From positions 2,460,155-2,524,154 of the forward strand of contig BFEA01000060.1 in NCBI GenBank assembly GCA_003427395.1: a stretch of 64,000 nt of DNA. The letters are read 5' to 3'. The notes under the pieces are model-generated. The model saw only the letters and a program-made list of their open reading frames with translations, was not told where the DNA came from and did no database searches. Positions 34,042 to 43,617 of the stretch are shown here, one piece after another. Origin of the DNA: Chara braunii. Taxonomy: Eukaryota > Streptophyta > Charophyceae > Charales > Characeae. How positions within the stretch are numbered: position 1 is the stretch's first letter; every line of letters begins with the position of its first letter. A program made the position numbers and the translations under genes.

Positions 34042-34829
34042 ACCAGCACTCCCTTGTACACTACATTCTTCCGCTGAATACAACGTACGGTAATTATAGC
34101 TGCCCCGAATACAACGTACCATAATTATAGCTGTATATAGACTGAAAGATACCCCAAATACAGCTATAATGACTGTACGCTGTATTCGGGGGAAGAAGGT
34201 AGGACGCTAAGTCGCAAATGTAGCCTATCCCGAAAAAAGTCGGGGGCTCGGGGCAGGGTTAGAGGCCAAGAAAAACAAAATGAGAAAAAGAGGAGAAAGA
34301 AAGAACAAAAACTAGGAACTTCGAATCTAGCGACGTCGGGGACGGGGACCTCATGGAGGTGGACGTCATACCAGTGCTTTGAGTAATGTATCTGGCCACT
34401 ATGCATGGAATGTGATTGCAGGTGTTTTAGTTTTTTTTTTTTTGCTTTGCATATCGTTGTAGTGCCCTGCCAGCGAGGCAAGGCGTATTCCACTCGGAGC
34501 ATCTAACTGCCTCACTTACCTCATACTCACACTAGTGCTGTAGCGTCGTCCTGTATCGGACCGCAATCACATCATAAAGGATGTTTTTTTTTTTTCTTCT
34601 TCTTTATCTGTTGTTCAGCGGAGAGACGCCCTCACTGAGGGCACAGTCATGCTAGCGCCTCGTAGAATATATCTGATGGTTATCACGGCGTTAGGGAAGT
34701 TTCGTTTTTTTTTTCCCTTCTTCTTTTTGTTTTCTTGTTCTTTTATGGATGCAACTGCACAAGCTCGGCCAAACTCGGTATGCAGTGAAATTCAGGTTCG
34801 GCAAAAACAGGATCGGAGGTAGTGGTGGT
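34042..34829. mobile_element. TTAA-flanked element, second copy of the gag-inserted type
   Basis: Flanked by TTAA at 34038-34041 and 34830-34833, with ends ACCAGCACT and AGTGGTGGT. Internally it repeats the CCTCACT.AGGGCA, TACTCACACTAGTGCTG, GTATCGGACCGCAATCA type units seen in the insert at 12881-13740, in the same plus-strand orientation. A palindromic TA-MITE (34064-34199) is nested near its left end. It lies between the RT and integrase relics of a gypsy element. Confidence 0.72.
34064..34199. mobile_element. Palindromic TA-flanked MITE, copy 1
   Basis: TA at both sides (34062-34063, 34200-34201). The ends CATTCTTCCGCTGAATAC and the inverse GTATTCGGGGGAAGAAGG belong to the family also seen at 43618, 57737 and 62821. 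The left arm contains a duplicated TACAACGTAC..TAATTATAGCTG unit, which lengthens this copy. Confidence 0.8.
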
Positions 34830-34833
34830 TTAA

Positions 34834-35498
34834 GATAATTAAGCCGGAAGACATCCTGGAATACACACTCACTAACTGATGTTATTTGTGACTTCTCGAG
34901 GAGAGGATGGACCCTGATCCCTAACGATGAGCGGATGCGCCGCGTTATTTTGGGAGAGTGACATGATGCTGACAGACTTCGGTTGGCGGAATACTTATGC
35001 CAACAAGAGTCCCACAAAGGCACCTGCTAGGCTTGCTGAGACCATTGCGTATCCGCCAAGGACCCGGAGAGTTGATGTCCATAGATTTCATGGGCACTAA
35101 AAGTGACGACTAAAGCAGGGAACAACCAAGTTACGGTTGTAGTTAACAGATTTAGCACGTTTCAACGTTGAGTTCATCCCCTTGCCTGCAGAAGCCAAGA
35201 CCGAGTTAGTCATAGAGAATTTATTTTTTCTCGCTGGATCAAAGGTAATGGCGACCCGGTGATTATAGTCAGTGATGGGGATGTTAGGTTCACTAGCGCA
35301 GCCTGGCGACAACTAATGAAATAGTTTGGATCCCAATTAAACTATATTGTATGTCTGATAGACACCCCCCAAGTCTAATGGACAAACAGAGCAGATGAGT
35401 ACGCTGCTGCGACGGACTTTGCGTATGTACATTAGACCTGCCAAGATCGATTGGGATGTGAAAGTTGGCAAGGGTAGCAATTGCTTAGAACAAAGAAG
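34834..35498 (+). pseudogene. Ty3/gypsy integrase relic, part 1
   Basis: The plus strand near 35,050-35,470 reads, with frameshifts, PPRTRRVDVHRFHG-type sequence (core start), then LARFNVEFIPLPAEAKTELV, IIVSDGDVRFTSAAWRQL (second catalytic Asp), an equivalent of the Y-H-P-x-SNGQTE..N region (TPQV.WTNRADEYAAA), and IDWDVKVGKVAIA, which equals the tnWd.yL...EFAYN block. It is interrupted by an organellar tRNA and resumes at about 35,655. Confidence 0.72.
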
Positions 35499-35585
35499 TG
35501 GGAGAGGCAGGATTCAAACCTACGTAGAAATATAACCTTCAACAGATTTACAGTCTGTCGCTTTTAACCACTCGGCCACTCTCCC
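35499..35585 (-). tRNA. trnY-GUA: tRNA-Tyr (GUA), mitochondrial type, inserted organellar copy
   Basis: The minus strand folds as a complete class II tRNA: acceptor GGGAGAG pairing with CTCTCCC, D-arm GGCCGAGTGGTTAAAAGC, anticodon loop CTGTAAA with GTA at 35549-35551, a long variable arm, and T-arm AGGTTTGAATCCT. The sequence is the plant-mitochondrial tRNA-Tyr type, with its bacterial-like long variable arm, and differs from nuclear tRNA-Tyr, which has a short variable loop and usually an intron. It sits in the middle of a dead gypsy integrase, so it is a nuclear copy of mitochondrial DNA. Transcription is not implied. Confidence 0.88.
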
Positions 35586-35592
35586 GAAGAAT

Positions 35593-35622
35593 TCAGCATC
35601 CCACAGGATTTGAACCTGTGGG
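35593..35622 (-). other. tRNA 3'-half-like hairpin next to trnY
   Basis: A perfect inverted repeat CATCCCACAGG/CCTGTGGGATG around a 7-base loop TTTGAAT-type sequence. On the minus strand ACAGGTTCAAATCCTGT followed by GGGATGC looks like the T-arm and 3' acceptor strand of another tRNA, but the 5' half is absent. It probably came with trnY in the same organellar fragment. Confidence 0.55.
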
Positions 35623-35654
35623 ATGGTTGGATTTGGCCGGCGGCGTATTATCTT

Positions 35655-35738
35655 AGTGCATCGGTCAGAAGCGAGAGCACCTTTTGAGTTAGACAAAGGC
35701 TGGAGAAAACAACCCAGACCCATCTATACCATGGGTTA
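35655..35738 (+). pseudogene. Ty3/gypsy integrase relic, part 2
   Basis: The plus strand reads HRSEARAPFELDKGWR followed by PRPIY, the H.STG.aPFEl..G..Pr.p block that follows FAYN in gypsy integrases. It continues the frame broken at 35,498, which shows that the tRNA-bearing DNA was inserted. Confidence 0.65.
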
Positions 35739-35739
35739 A

Positions 35740-37605
35740 TTAATCGCGGAGGAGTTTGGAAAGTGAGCCATATTTGGGATGAGGAGAAGAGGACTGACTA
35801 GCTGTCGGAACAGGAGCTTGGTTCCCGCCTCAAGCCTCGTCAAGGGATGCCACCGACGAGATGAGAACTTAGAAATTATCATCATCAGATGCATCCCAGA
35901 AGGCTGGAAGGAGATGCTGAGAGACATCTTGGGCGGGAAGGAGATGATGCTGACAGACTTCTTGGGCTGGAAATCAAGGGGTTGGGGGGAGTGCTGGCTT
36001 AGGAAACAGCACCCACAAGCCCCTCCAATTCTCGGAGTCCCATAAGCAACAGGGGGGATCAGACACTCTGACTGTTTTCACCTCTTTTCCACTTACTACT
36101 ACAACACATGTCTCCTCCTCCATTCTAAATGCAAGAGGTGGAGCAAACAGTCCGACCTCCGTTTGTGCTCAGAAAAGTAAGAGTGTTGAGGGTGTGGGCC
36201 GAAAAAACAATCTTTAAAAACAGTCCGACCTCCGTTTGTGCTCAGAAAAGTAAAGAGTGTTGAGACGGTGTGGCCGAAAACACTCTTTAAACTGGACACT
36301 GCAATTCAAGACTTGGAATTTGATCTGGCAGAATGGACCTAGATACCAGGCAGAAGCAGGAATATACCAGAATGACCATCCAGATTCAGGAGTACACAGT
36401 TACACTGGGATCCTCATCGTACAATTAAGAACAGACGGTTAAAAAGTTAATCGGTCAGGATGCCAATCAGATATCTCAGATACCATGGAAAAAAAACATT
36501 CAAAACAGTTCGGCCTGTCAAAATCAGGAGCCTCCGATCATGGCTCATCTCCGACTTGGCTCACCCAGTCAACCAATGGTTGCATATCATCATCAGGAGG
36601 AGGACCGGCCCGAGCAGCTGGGATTTATGTGTGGTATGCTCGGACAATGAACCGGAAGACGGTGATACGCTGCCTGATACATTGTAGAGAGGCGACGAAA
36701 TAACCGGGCTAGGGCACTCAACCTTACGGGAATCCCTTTTCCTTACCCTCTTCCCCGAACACCCAATCCAACTCCTCCTATGGACTAACATCCCTGCCTG
36801 CCACTCTCAGAAGACAGAGAGGATCTGGTTTGGCACGATCAGAAAGGTGACGGCTTTGGTCTATATGGAAGGAAAGGTGCTGCAGAACTCTCGAAGGCCT
36901 CTCCACTCCAAGATAGAGCGTTTGGGTTTTGCTATTAAAAAAATTAAAGAAAGAAAGAAAGAAAAAAAGCATTCTATGCCGGACGATCTGGACCTGCAGC
37001 AGAAAATCAAAGCTATATTTGCAAGGGTATGGCTGGTGGGAGGGAGGGTAGCGGACATAAATGCCTCCTGTATACGGTGGCTGGAATGACACAATTCAGA
37101 AGTGGGGCTTAGGAGGCATAGGTCCCAATCAGCAGAACGGCAGGATCCAGTCAATACAGGCCACATAGTTTCGACGGCATGGCAGAGAGGAAGAGATAGG
37201 CAAAGAAACAGTCGACAACCTACAAGATAAAAAAAAAAAAAAAGAAAAAAAAAAAGATCAGAGTTCCAGCAGGACATCTCCCAAACACGTTCAGGCAGGG
37301 GGTTTTCGCTTCCACGCCTCTTAGCCCTTTTTCGTGGTTTCACGATGAATTTGGCGGGTTTAAAACTGAGAGGAAAGGCCGAGGGAAAGGCAAGCTGACA
37401 GTCAATCCTCCAGGCATCTGGAGCAATCAATGCTGATAAGGGGGCTCCTTTTTCGGCCAAACGCAAGGAAGTGCGAGGGTGTTCTTGTTGTATCTTGGAC
37501 TTGCCGGTGGAATAGGAACCGGACTAATGCTCCCCATAATGGATATGGAGCCGGGGCCATAAGGACCTGTTTTCTTAGCCAAAAAAAAAAAAAAAAAAAA
37601 AAAAA
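35740..37605 (+). mobile_element. 5'-truncated L1 LINE copy, plus strand
   Basis: Coding relic in L1 order. GVWKVSHIWDEEKRTD lies near 35,755. IIIIRCIPEGWKEMLRDILG follows near 35,880. QDLEFDLAEWT-like sequence is near 36,310. VKIRSLRSWLISDLAHPVNQW (with a stop/shift) is near 36,510. The zinc-binding CVVCSDNEPEDGDTL lies near 36,620, and FARVWLVGGRVADI near 37,020. The 3' UTR (37,390-37,560) is the inverse of that in the minus-strand copies, ending in A26 at 37,580-37,605. It belongs to the same family as the copies at 20-29 kb. A 36137-36296 tandem duplication (ACAGTCCGACCTCCGTTTGT) lies inside. Confidence 0.85.
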
Positions 37606-38059
37606 AGAAAGAAAGAAAGAAAGAAAGAGAGAAAAGATGTAAAAGGGGTTTTAGAACAGACCTGGAAAGAAAGCCACCCATTTGTCCCAATACCTTGTAT
37701 GGGCGTCCGAGAAGTTCCCCCTAAGAAAGAAGTGGTTCGGGTGACCCCTCAGCCTAATTTCCGCCGGAGATTGAGAAGGGTACATGACCGTACACTCTAT
37801 GCCATGTGCCGAAGTTGAATGAGAAAAGAATCAAAAAATCCTGTGCAGGTGGCAACTAGAAGGTAGTAAGGACTGCTTTCCTTCTTTCTGCCGTATGTAC
37901 GACCCATAACCTTAGCATGCTGGTAAACATGAGGTGACCACTGACCACCGTCCCAGATGGAGTTCGCATTCCGGTTTGATGGAAAGCATTCTATCAAAGG
38001 TGGTGTTGCCCTAGTAACAACTGTGTGACCCTAGAAGTCCCAGCTACCCTTCCCCTTCT
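37606..38059. other. No recognisable gene
   Basis: An AG-rich start after the poly(A) (AAAGAAAGAAAG), then unique-looking sequence without motifs. Confidence 0.4.
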
Positions 38060-38150
38060 TTCTTTTTTTTTTTTTTTTTTTTTTTTTTTNTAAACCCTGA
38101 TATTTCCAATAAGAAGATTGAGGCCGGGGTCCTCATCGGTTCTCAACTTC
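38060..38150 (-). mobile_element. Retroposon 3' end with poly(A)
   Basis: A T-run with one N at 38090, followed by TAAACCCTGATATTTCC, AATAAGAAGATTGAGGCC and GGGGTCCTCA, matching the end at 23341-23465. The element body beyond about 38,160 is not recognised. Confidence 0.6.
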
Positions 38151-38489
38151 TCACTAAAGTGAACCGAGAGTCGTAACGTAATTTTGTAACAGTGAGTGAA
38201 AGGAGACCGGCAGCCTTTTCCCTGTTTTTCCTATTGGAGGATGCAGGCAGTAGTAGAAGCCCCACATCGGCCACCAGCCTCATTCCATGAAGAAGCTTTC
38301 GATCCCCTCCTAGTGAAGGGAGAAAGGTATATTCATTGTTGCAACACAAAATACATGCCAGGGTTGGAGCTGGAGGGCCTCCCATTTTGATGTTCACATC
38401 CTCTTTAAGCATGTGAGAGGCGGCCTTAGTGTAGGTGTGCTGCAAGCCAAAGTTAACATACTCCTCATACATAGGGGACAACTCTCCTC

Positions 38490-38660
38490 CTCCTTCCTCA
38501 TGGCCTCATAGGTAAGGACCAAGTTGTCCTCTGCCCTTACGTGGCCTTCCTCATAGCCTCATAGGTAAGGAAGGACCAAATTGCCCATTGCCCTTACCTG
38601 GCCTTCCTCATAGCCGCATAGGTAAGGACCAAATTGTCCTTTACCCTTACCTGCTAGGCT
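38490..38660. repeat. Tandem repeat, about three units of 55-60 bases
   Basis: The unit TGGCCTTCCTCATAGCC.CATAGGTAAGGACCAA.TTG.CC.TT.CCCTTACC repeats with small length differences from 38,490 to 38,655. The preceding 38,151-38,489 holds a 112-codon minus frame without recognised domains. Confidence 0.88.
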
Positions 38661-38769
38661 GGTAGGCAATAGTTGTCCCCTTGACTTTTTTTCTAAGTAA
38701 CTGTAACCCATCCCTTTTTTTGACTGAGTGGCGTAGAGGAGGAGGTCTGTAGCGTGAAATTCTGCTTCA

Positions 38770-38794
38770 GGGTTTAGGGTTTAGGGTTTAGGGT
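38770..38794. repeat. Interstitial telomere-type repeat (TTTAGGG)3
   Basis: GGGTTTAGGGTTTAGGG plus one more unit, on the G-rich strand. Confidence 0.88.
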
Positions 38795-38948
38795 ACATTG
38801 TTATTCTGAGTACTATCTCTCCATGCCCTTTCCCCGATTGTTTCTAGCAAGCATTGCTCCTCTTCCTCTTCTGTTCACACTTATTTTGTCCTTCCCTTTT
38901 TGCATATAGCATTCAAACCACCAGCACCTTTCCGCCTCTCACGGACTT

Positions 38949-38986
38949 GTGGTTTGAATGCTATATGCATATAGCATTCAAACCAC
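38949..38986. repeat. 38-bp perfect palindrome
   Basis: GTGGTTTGAATGCTATATG followed by its exact reverse complement. It is centred between two copies of a CCACCAGCACCTTTCCGCC block (38,921 and 38,981), so it looks like the junction of two inverted MITE ends related to the ACCACCAGTAC family. Confidence 0.85.
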
Positions 38987-39343
38987 CAGCACCTTTCCGC
39001 CTAACCAGCTGGCCCCTCCCTTTTTGCATATAGCTTGAAAAACGAATACGTGCCGGTTAACACGGCCGTCGGGGAAGGCCTGGCAGTGCAATGGGGAAGC
39101 AAAACGTTTGGCCCAAGGAAAACTGCCAAATGGAGTAGAAATACTCCCGCTGGTTCATTTTGTGGGCGGACACAAACAAATGACAGGGGACATAAGACCC
39201 CGCCTCTCACGGACTTGTGGAAAGTTCGGGACGTGCCGGCTGGACGAATCTGAATGGAATCACGGTTCCTGATGAATCTTTTTTGTCTTTTTTGTCCTTT
39301 TGTTTTAGCGCTTTCTTCATTTGCCCGTAGGTGAGACACCGGG
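38987..39343. other. MITE-like debris, no gene
   Basis: Contains CGCCTCTCACGGACTTGTGG at 39,199, also present at 38,932, and GTGCCGG near both 39,050 and 39,233. It is probably the remains of one non-coding element, but termini are not clear. Confidence 0.4.
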
Positions 39344-39345
39344 CC

Positions 39346-39500
39346 TTGCTGCACTACTCTCCACATGCACAAAAGACAAAAAAGATGGCAATGTAGCTTT
39401 CCATGTTCTAGCGGTGGATTCAGTCTCAGTTTGCACCTCTTTTTTTTTCTTTTTTTTTTGTTGTTGTTGTTTGCACATTTGGAGAGTTGTGCAGCGAGGC
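39346..39500. mobile_element. MITE of the GGGCCTCGCC family, short copy
   Basis: Left end GGGCCTTGCTGCACTACTCT and inverse right end AGAGTTGTGCAGCGAGGCCC. The interior has ACATGCACAAAAGACAAAA and ATGGCAATGTA.CTTTCCA, shared with the copy at 42,580. A T/C-rich expansion sits in the right half. No clear target duplication. Confidence 0.72.
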
Positions 39501-39947
39501 CCACTATCAATCTTTTTCATTTTTCCGTTCTTCTTTTTTTCACCTTTCTTGTGGTGGTTTGCCGGTAGCTGAGGGCCGCCTCACACAGGGGTCCTTTCAC
39601 TACTCACAAAATGAGATGAATATTGCTCTGGAACATGGAAAGGTACACAACCATTTGTTTTGTGTTTTGCCCGTGGCTGAGGGGCTACTAACAACTATTT
39701 TCTTTTTTCTTTTTTGTCAATCATGTCGGCGGGCTGCTGACAGCACTGACGGGACATTATGTCCTTTTTTGAAGTTTTTGCTTCATTTTTTGCTTTTCTC
39801 TCTTTCAGGAAGATGAATCTCGGCCGTTTCTAAGGTGACTCCCTGCCGGAAACGGGGAGCAGGTACAGTCCTTGGTCATTTCAGGGCCGCAGCACTTTCT
39901 TTTTTTCTTTTTTTTTTTCTTTTTCTTTTTTCCCCCTTGCAGATTGT
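39501..39947. other. Pyrimidine-rich stretches, no gene
   Basis: Several (T)nC runs and fragments resembling the neighbouring MITEs (TTGCCCGTGGCTGAGGG near 39,668, TTGCCGGTAGCTGAGGGCC near 39,560). No coding feature. Confidence 0.4.
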
Positions 39948-40355
39948 GGGCCTCGCCACACCACTCTTGAAACGGGGAAATATGTCAAGAGCTGTCAGAC
40001 GTTCTCAAGAGTTGGGTTTTCAAGAGTTTTCGCCCCCTCGCCACACAGCACTCTCGAAAGGGCCATGCCGTTGGACACAGGATGAAAAAAGACAGTCATA
40101 CAGCTTTGTTTTTTTTGCATGGCGTCAGAATAACGGCCTGACAACTCTTGAAAATCGAAAGTCCGTCAAGGGTGCGGCCAAGGACGCTTGGAAACGCATG
40201 CGTTGCAGGCTGGGGCTTCCAATATTTCAAGAGCTGCTCTTGAAAGGGTTTCAAGAGCCACTCTGACAGCTCTTGACTGCCCCAAGTGTCAAGAGGCTGT
40301 GTGGCGATGCAGCAACTCTTGAAAAAGAGTTTTCAAGAGTGGTGTGGCGAGGCCC
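39948..40355. mobile_element. 408-bp MITE with 25-bp GGGCCTCGCCACACCACTC ends
   Basis: The left end GGGCCTCGCCACACCACTCT continues with TGAAA. The right end is its exact inverse, and TGT lies on both sides (39945-39947 and 40356-40358). Inside are several inverted and direct copies of TCAAGAGT/ACTCTTGAAA. There is no coding capacity; the plus frame starting at 40273 only overlaps it. A 3-bp duplication and GGGCC ends suggest a PIF/Harbinger-type MITE. Confidence 0.82.
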
Positions 40356-41651
40356 TGTATCTGACTTTACTTCTAGCCAGGCCAGGAGCTGTACACGAGT
40401 GATAACAAGGAAAAGACTGCCGTGTCTCGTTCCAGCTCCCAGGGGCAGGTCTTCCGTAACGGGGGGCGGCACTCGTGCCAGCCAACAAATGTCCCCCCAT
40501 ACTGGTACCCTCCCCCTCCAGGCTCGGCAAAAATTGACGCTCAGGGCACTTTTAGGCTCGGCATCAATAGCTGAGAAAGGTACTGGCGGTTCAATAACCC
40601 ATTCGGCTGCTCGTTGGATAGACAGGTGGGGCACTTTAGTCAACATTTCCTTGGTATCAAATGTAGCTGTTAGCAGCATTCCATCAGGACACCACCTATT
40701 GCCTATTGGCATGATGAAAGAGAGCGTGACTAACCCTCTTCGTGGACTTCATGTGGAAAGTGGCTGGACTCAGGTGGGGGGGAACCAGATCGAGATCATA
40801 AGGTCGATGGCCCTAGAGATCAATCGACTAGCTTTTGCACAGTCGGTTCCGCAAAGGACAGACAGGTGGAGGCCTCCACCTGTCGATGTCTTTATACTTG
40901 GGTAGCGCATAGCATGACCCGATCTTATCGCAAATCTGCCGATTGGCAAGTTTTGCCATACCCGTCCTCTCGGACTCGGATTTCCATCGACTCAAAATAG
41001 AAACGTCATTGACAGAAATTATGGTAAACCTCTTATTTTTTAAGTTGTTTAGATTTCTAATTTATTTTCGCAAGATAATTTTGTTGATGCAAGCTCGTAG
41101 ACTTTGTGAAAGCATACAGTGTCCGTTTATATGATTGGAAATACATGAACGGAAGAGCTTAAACTGGTCCAGGAGCTTAATCAGCAGGTGCGAAGCACAA
41201 AAAGTCATAATCGGATCTCTTTCGTAACTTCGTCGTAAGTACTAAGTACCCAAATTCATGCCGGGAAATGGAAGGGACAAAATCAAGGCTCTTGGGTAAG
41301 GCGCAAAGAGCACGGAAAAGTATAACGAAGAAGCATTATACACCTGAGACTCGCCGAGCCGGGCCCCCTGTTTTTCGGCAAAAACAACATAAGAAGTCAG
41401 ACAATACTACAATGTCATATCATCATATGTATACGTATCCCCTGGACAGGACAATGATCAACAGGGACCCAAACGGATCCTTGACGCCTGTCCTTCCATT
41501 TGCAATTGATTATTTTATTAACACATCCATTACCGTGTCATGCCACACGAGGAAGTTCATGCACTGCGGTGGAAGGCGAAGATGCATAACTGCAGCTGTA
41601 ATAGCTTGGCCAATCGACACACCATGCCTCCCTTTTTTTTTGTTTCTTTTT
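40356..41651. other. No supported gene
   Basis: The longest frame (plus, 40273-40905, 210 codons) begins inside the MITE. It has Arg/Ser/Gly-rich composition without motifs and is opposed by an overlapping minus frame (40712-40251). Nothing else readable. Confidence 0.45.
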
Positions 41652-41655
41652 TTAA

Positions 41656-41815
41656 ACCACCAGTACTTCTTAAACCCGTGCCCGTATACAAGCCACGATT
41701 CTAGGAAATGTACAGACCACTACAGGAGCGGCAGAGCGCCCAAATTTGTCCGACTAGAAACGTTTCTAGTACTTTCTACTCCATTTTTTTCCGCGGCCGA
41801 TAGCTGGCCCAAGCA
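41656..41815. mobile_element. TTAA-type MITE, partial copy
   Basis: TTAA (41652-41655) then ACCACCAGTACTTCT. The interior is the inverse of the copies at 51736 and 60311 (AGCGCCCAAATTTGTCCGAC, AGAAACGTTTCTA, TTCCGCGGCCGATAGCTGG). The right end has lost its ACTGGTGGT terminus. Confidence 0.78.
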
Positions 41816-42579
41816 GGGTTGTCATTCGGGGATCCCCGGGGCCCGAGCCAGGGTTGGGGTTTGACCCCCGGACCCCCGCTGCCCGCCGCCACCCTGCCCC
41901 TGCCCCAACCCCGGCAACCAAAAGACCGGACACCTGCATGGATGGGGACATCAACAGAATGGATCGTCATTACAAGAGACGAGTGACAAGCTGCGGCCGC
42001 ACACCAGAAGGAGCCACATGGAACCTGAAGGGAAGAAAGAAAGAGTAGTGGAAAACACAAAGTGTCACAGTTAATGACTCCTTTGGTCGGGTCCCTGGAT
42101 GATCTTCCAGTGGTGGTCAGAGCTATGAGCAAGAGAGACAATGACTGATGAGACACTGCGCATAGTATGAGAAAAGGTTGAAGAATTTTGGGCAATAATT
42201 GGATGACCCCCTTTGACGGATGGAGCACGCTAACTGCACACCAAATGCATATGTTTGCCCCTCCTCACCGACTGATCAGGCTGGGAACGCCAGGGTCGAT
42301 ATGAAATCTGGTTCGGCGAAATGGTTTGAAAGTCAGCCGAGCTGGTGGCTTAACATGAATCATGTCTGTCCATGTCTGCCTCTTATGGTATACCCACACC
42401 AGAGACATCGCTGGATGTATCGGACAACAATAACATCCAAATTCAGTCCAAGAAGCCCTAGCGCAAGTATAACTTAGTATGCGTCATGGAAGATGCTCTC
42501 ATTCTTCGATGAAAGCTGCAGATGATTATCTGTTCATGATGACAGTAATCTGGTTGTGTGAGCTAGTTGATGATATAGA
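41816..42579. other. No supported gene; GC-rich block at 41,828-41,925
   Basis: The GC-rich block is C-rich with CCCCGG and GACCCCCGGACCCCCG motifs. The rest shows short frames only. Confidence 0.4.
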
Positions 42580-42682
42580 GGGCCTCACTCCACATAACTC
42601 TCGACATGCACAAAAGACAAAACATATGGCAATGTATCTTTCCAAGTTTGCACATTTCGAGAGTACTGGAGCGACGCCCATA
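42580..42682. mobile_element. MITE of the GGGCCTCGCC family, 103-bp copy
   Basis: AGGGCCTCACTCCACATAAC on the left and the inverse-like AGTACTGGAGCGACGCCC on the right. It shares the ACATGCACAAAAGACAAAA interior with the copy at 39,346, and lacks the T-rich expansion. Confidence 0.72.
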
Positions 42683-43246
42683 TCGATAGCCCGAAATCGC
42701 CTTGTTCATCACTTCTGTCATCCATTGTGCCACAAAAATACAAGAACTTGAAAAAAGAGGAATGGGGTACCAGCTCTTTTTTTTTTTTTTTTTTTTTTTT
42801 TTCCTTCCACATAGTTTTAATATTCCAAATTATTCCTGTCGGATTGGTGGAGGCAGGAATGAAGGAAGCGCTGACAACCCTCTGCCACATAGTGACGAGT
42901 TGCTGTGGATACGGGTGATTGCCTCATGTCTCCAGGCCCTTCACAAACTAGGACTCTCTGTAAAACATGTCGCGTGGCTTCCCTCATGGCTGCAAAGCCA
43001 CACGGCGCCGCACATCAATATTCAAGGCCTAAAAAAAAAGAATAATAATAAATTCAAGGCCTCTGTTTGACTTCAACACCAGGTGTTTGCCAATATTTCT
43101 TCCGTCTGGCTCTAGCTGCAGCATAGCATAGCGTATAGCAATGATAGCATTGCCTATTTGCTTGCTATACAATGTACACACATACACGCACATTGCACAG
43201 GGAGGTTGTGATGGAAATTTTTCACTTATAAAGACTAAAGTTTCCA
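42683..43246. other. No supported gene
   Basis: Includes a T-run at 42,777-42,802 and short frames. No motif seen. Confidence 0.4.
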
Positions 43247-43247
43247 G

Positions 43248-43275
43248 TTTAGGGTTTAGGGTTTAGGGTTTAGGG
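43248..43275. repeat. Interstitial telomere-type repeat (TTTAGGG)4
   Basis: Four consecutive units on the G-rich strand, ending 36 bases upstream of the U6-like sequence. Confidence 0.9.
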
Positions 43276-43310
43276 CCTTTAGGGCCTTTTGGCGTATGGC
43301 ATCGCTCAGG

Positions 43311-43416
43311 CGGGACTTCCGTAAAAATTGGAACGATACGATACGGAGGAAAGAAGATTAGCATGGCCCCTGCGCAAGGATGGCACGCATAAATAGAGAC
43401 ATTGTCCAAATTTTTA
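43311..43416 (+). ncRNA. U6: U6 snRNA-like gene or pseudogene, copy 1
   Basis: The plus strand contains AAAATTGGAACGATAC, then AGAAGATTAGCATGGCCCCT and GCGCAAGGATGGCACGCATA, then AATAGAGACATTGTCCAAA and a T5 terminator, matching plant U6 spliceosomal RNA through its 3' end. Two features argue against function. Ten or so bases are inserted in the invariant ACAGAGA region (GATACGATACGGAGGAAAGAAG). The 5' stem-loop (GTCCCTTCGGGGAC in plants) is unrecognisable. No plant USE element is visible upstream; a TATAAAG at 43,228 is too far away. Probably a retroposed or degenerate copy. Confidence 0.85.
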
Positions 43417-43617
43417 GGGAACGGGGTTTTGTAAGCAGTAGAGTGGCCTTGTCGTCACGATCTGTTGGGATTCGGGCCTTTGTTCCAGAAAGAAAAAAGA
43501 AAAAAAACTTTAGGCTTATGTATATAGTTCAGGTCTTGTCTGTTATAATCAAAGTTTTGTCCATGGCCCCATCTTCTCTCCCCTTTCCTCTCTACCCCTC
43601 TTCCCTACAGTCTTCCC

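Noticed and set aside
40273-40905. 210-codon plus frame as a candidate host gene
   Set aside because: It begins inside the right arm of a MITE, has no motif, and is opposed by an equally open minus frame.
43311-43416. Functional U6 gene
   Set aside because: ACAGAGA disrupted, 5' stem absent, and no USE/TATA pair at the required spacing.
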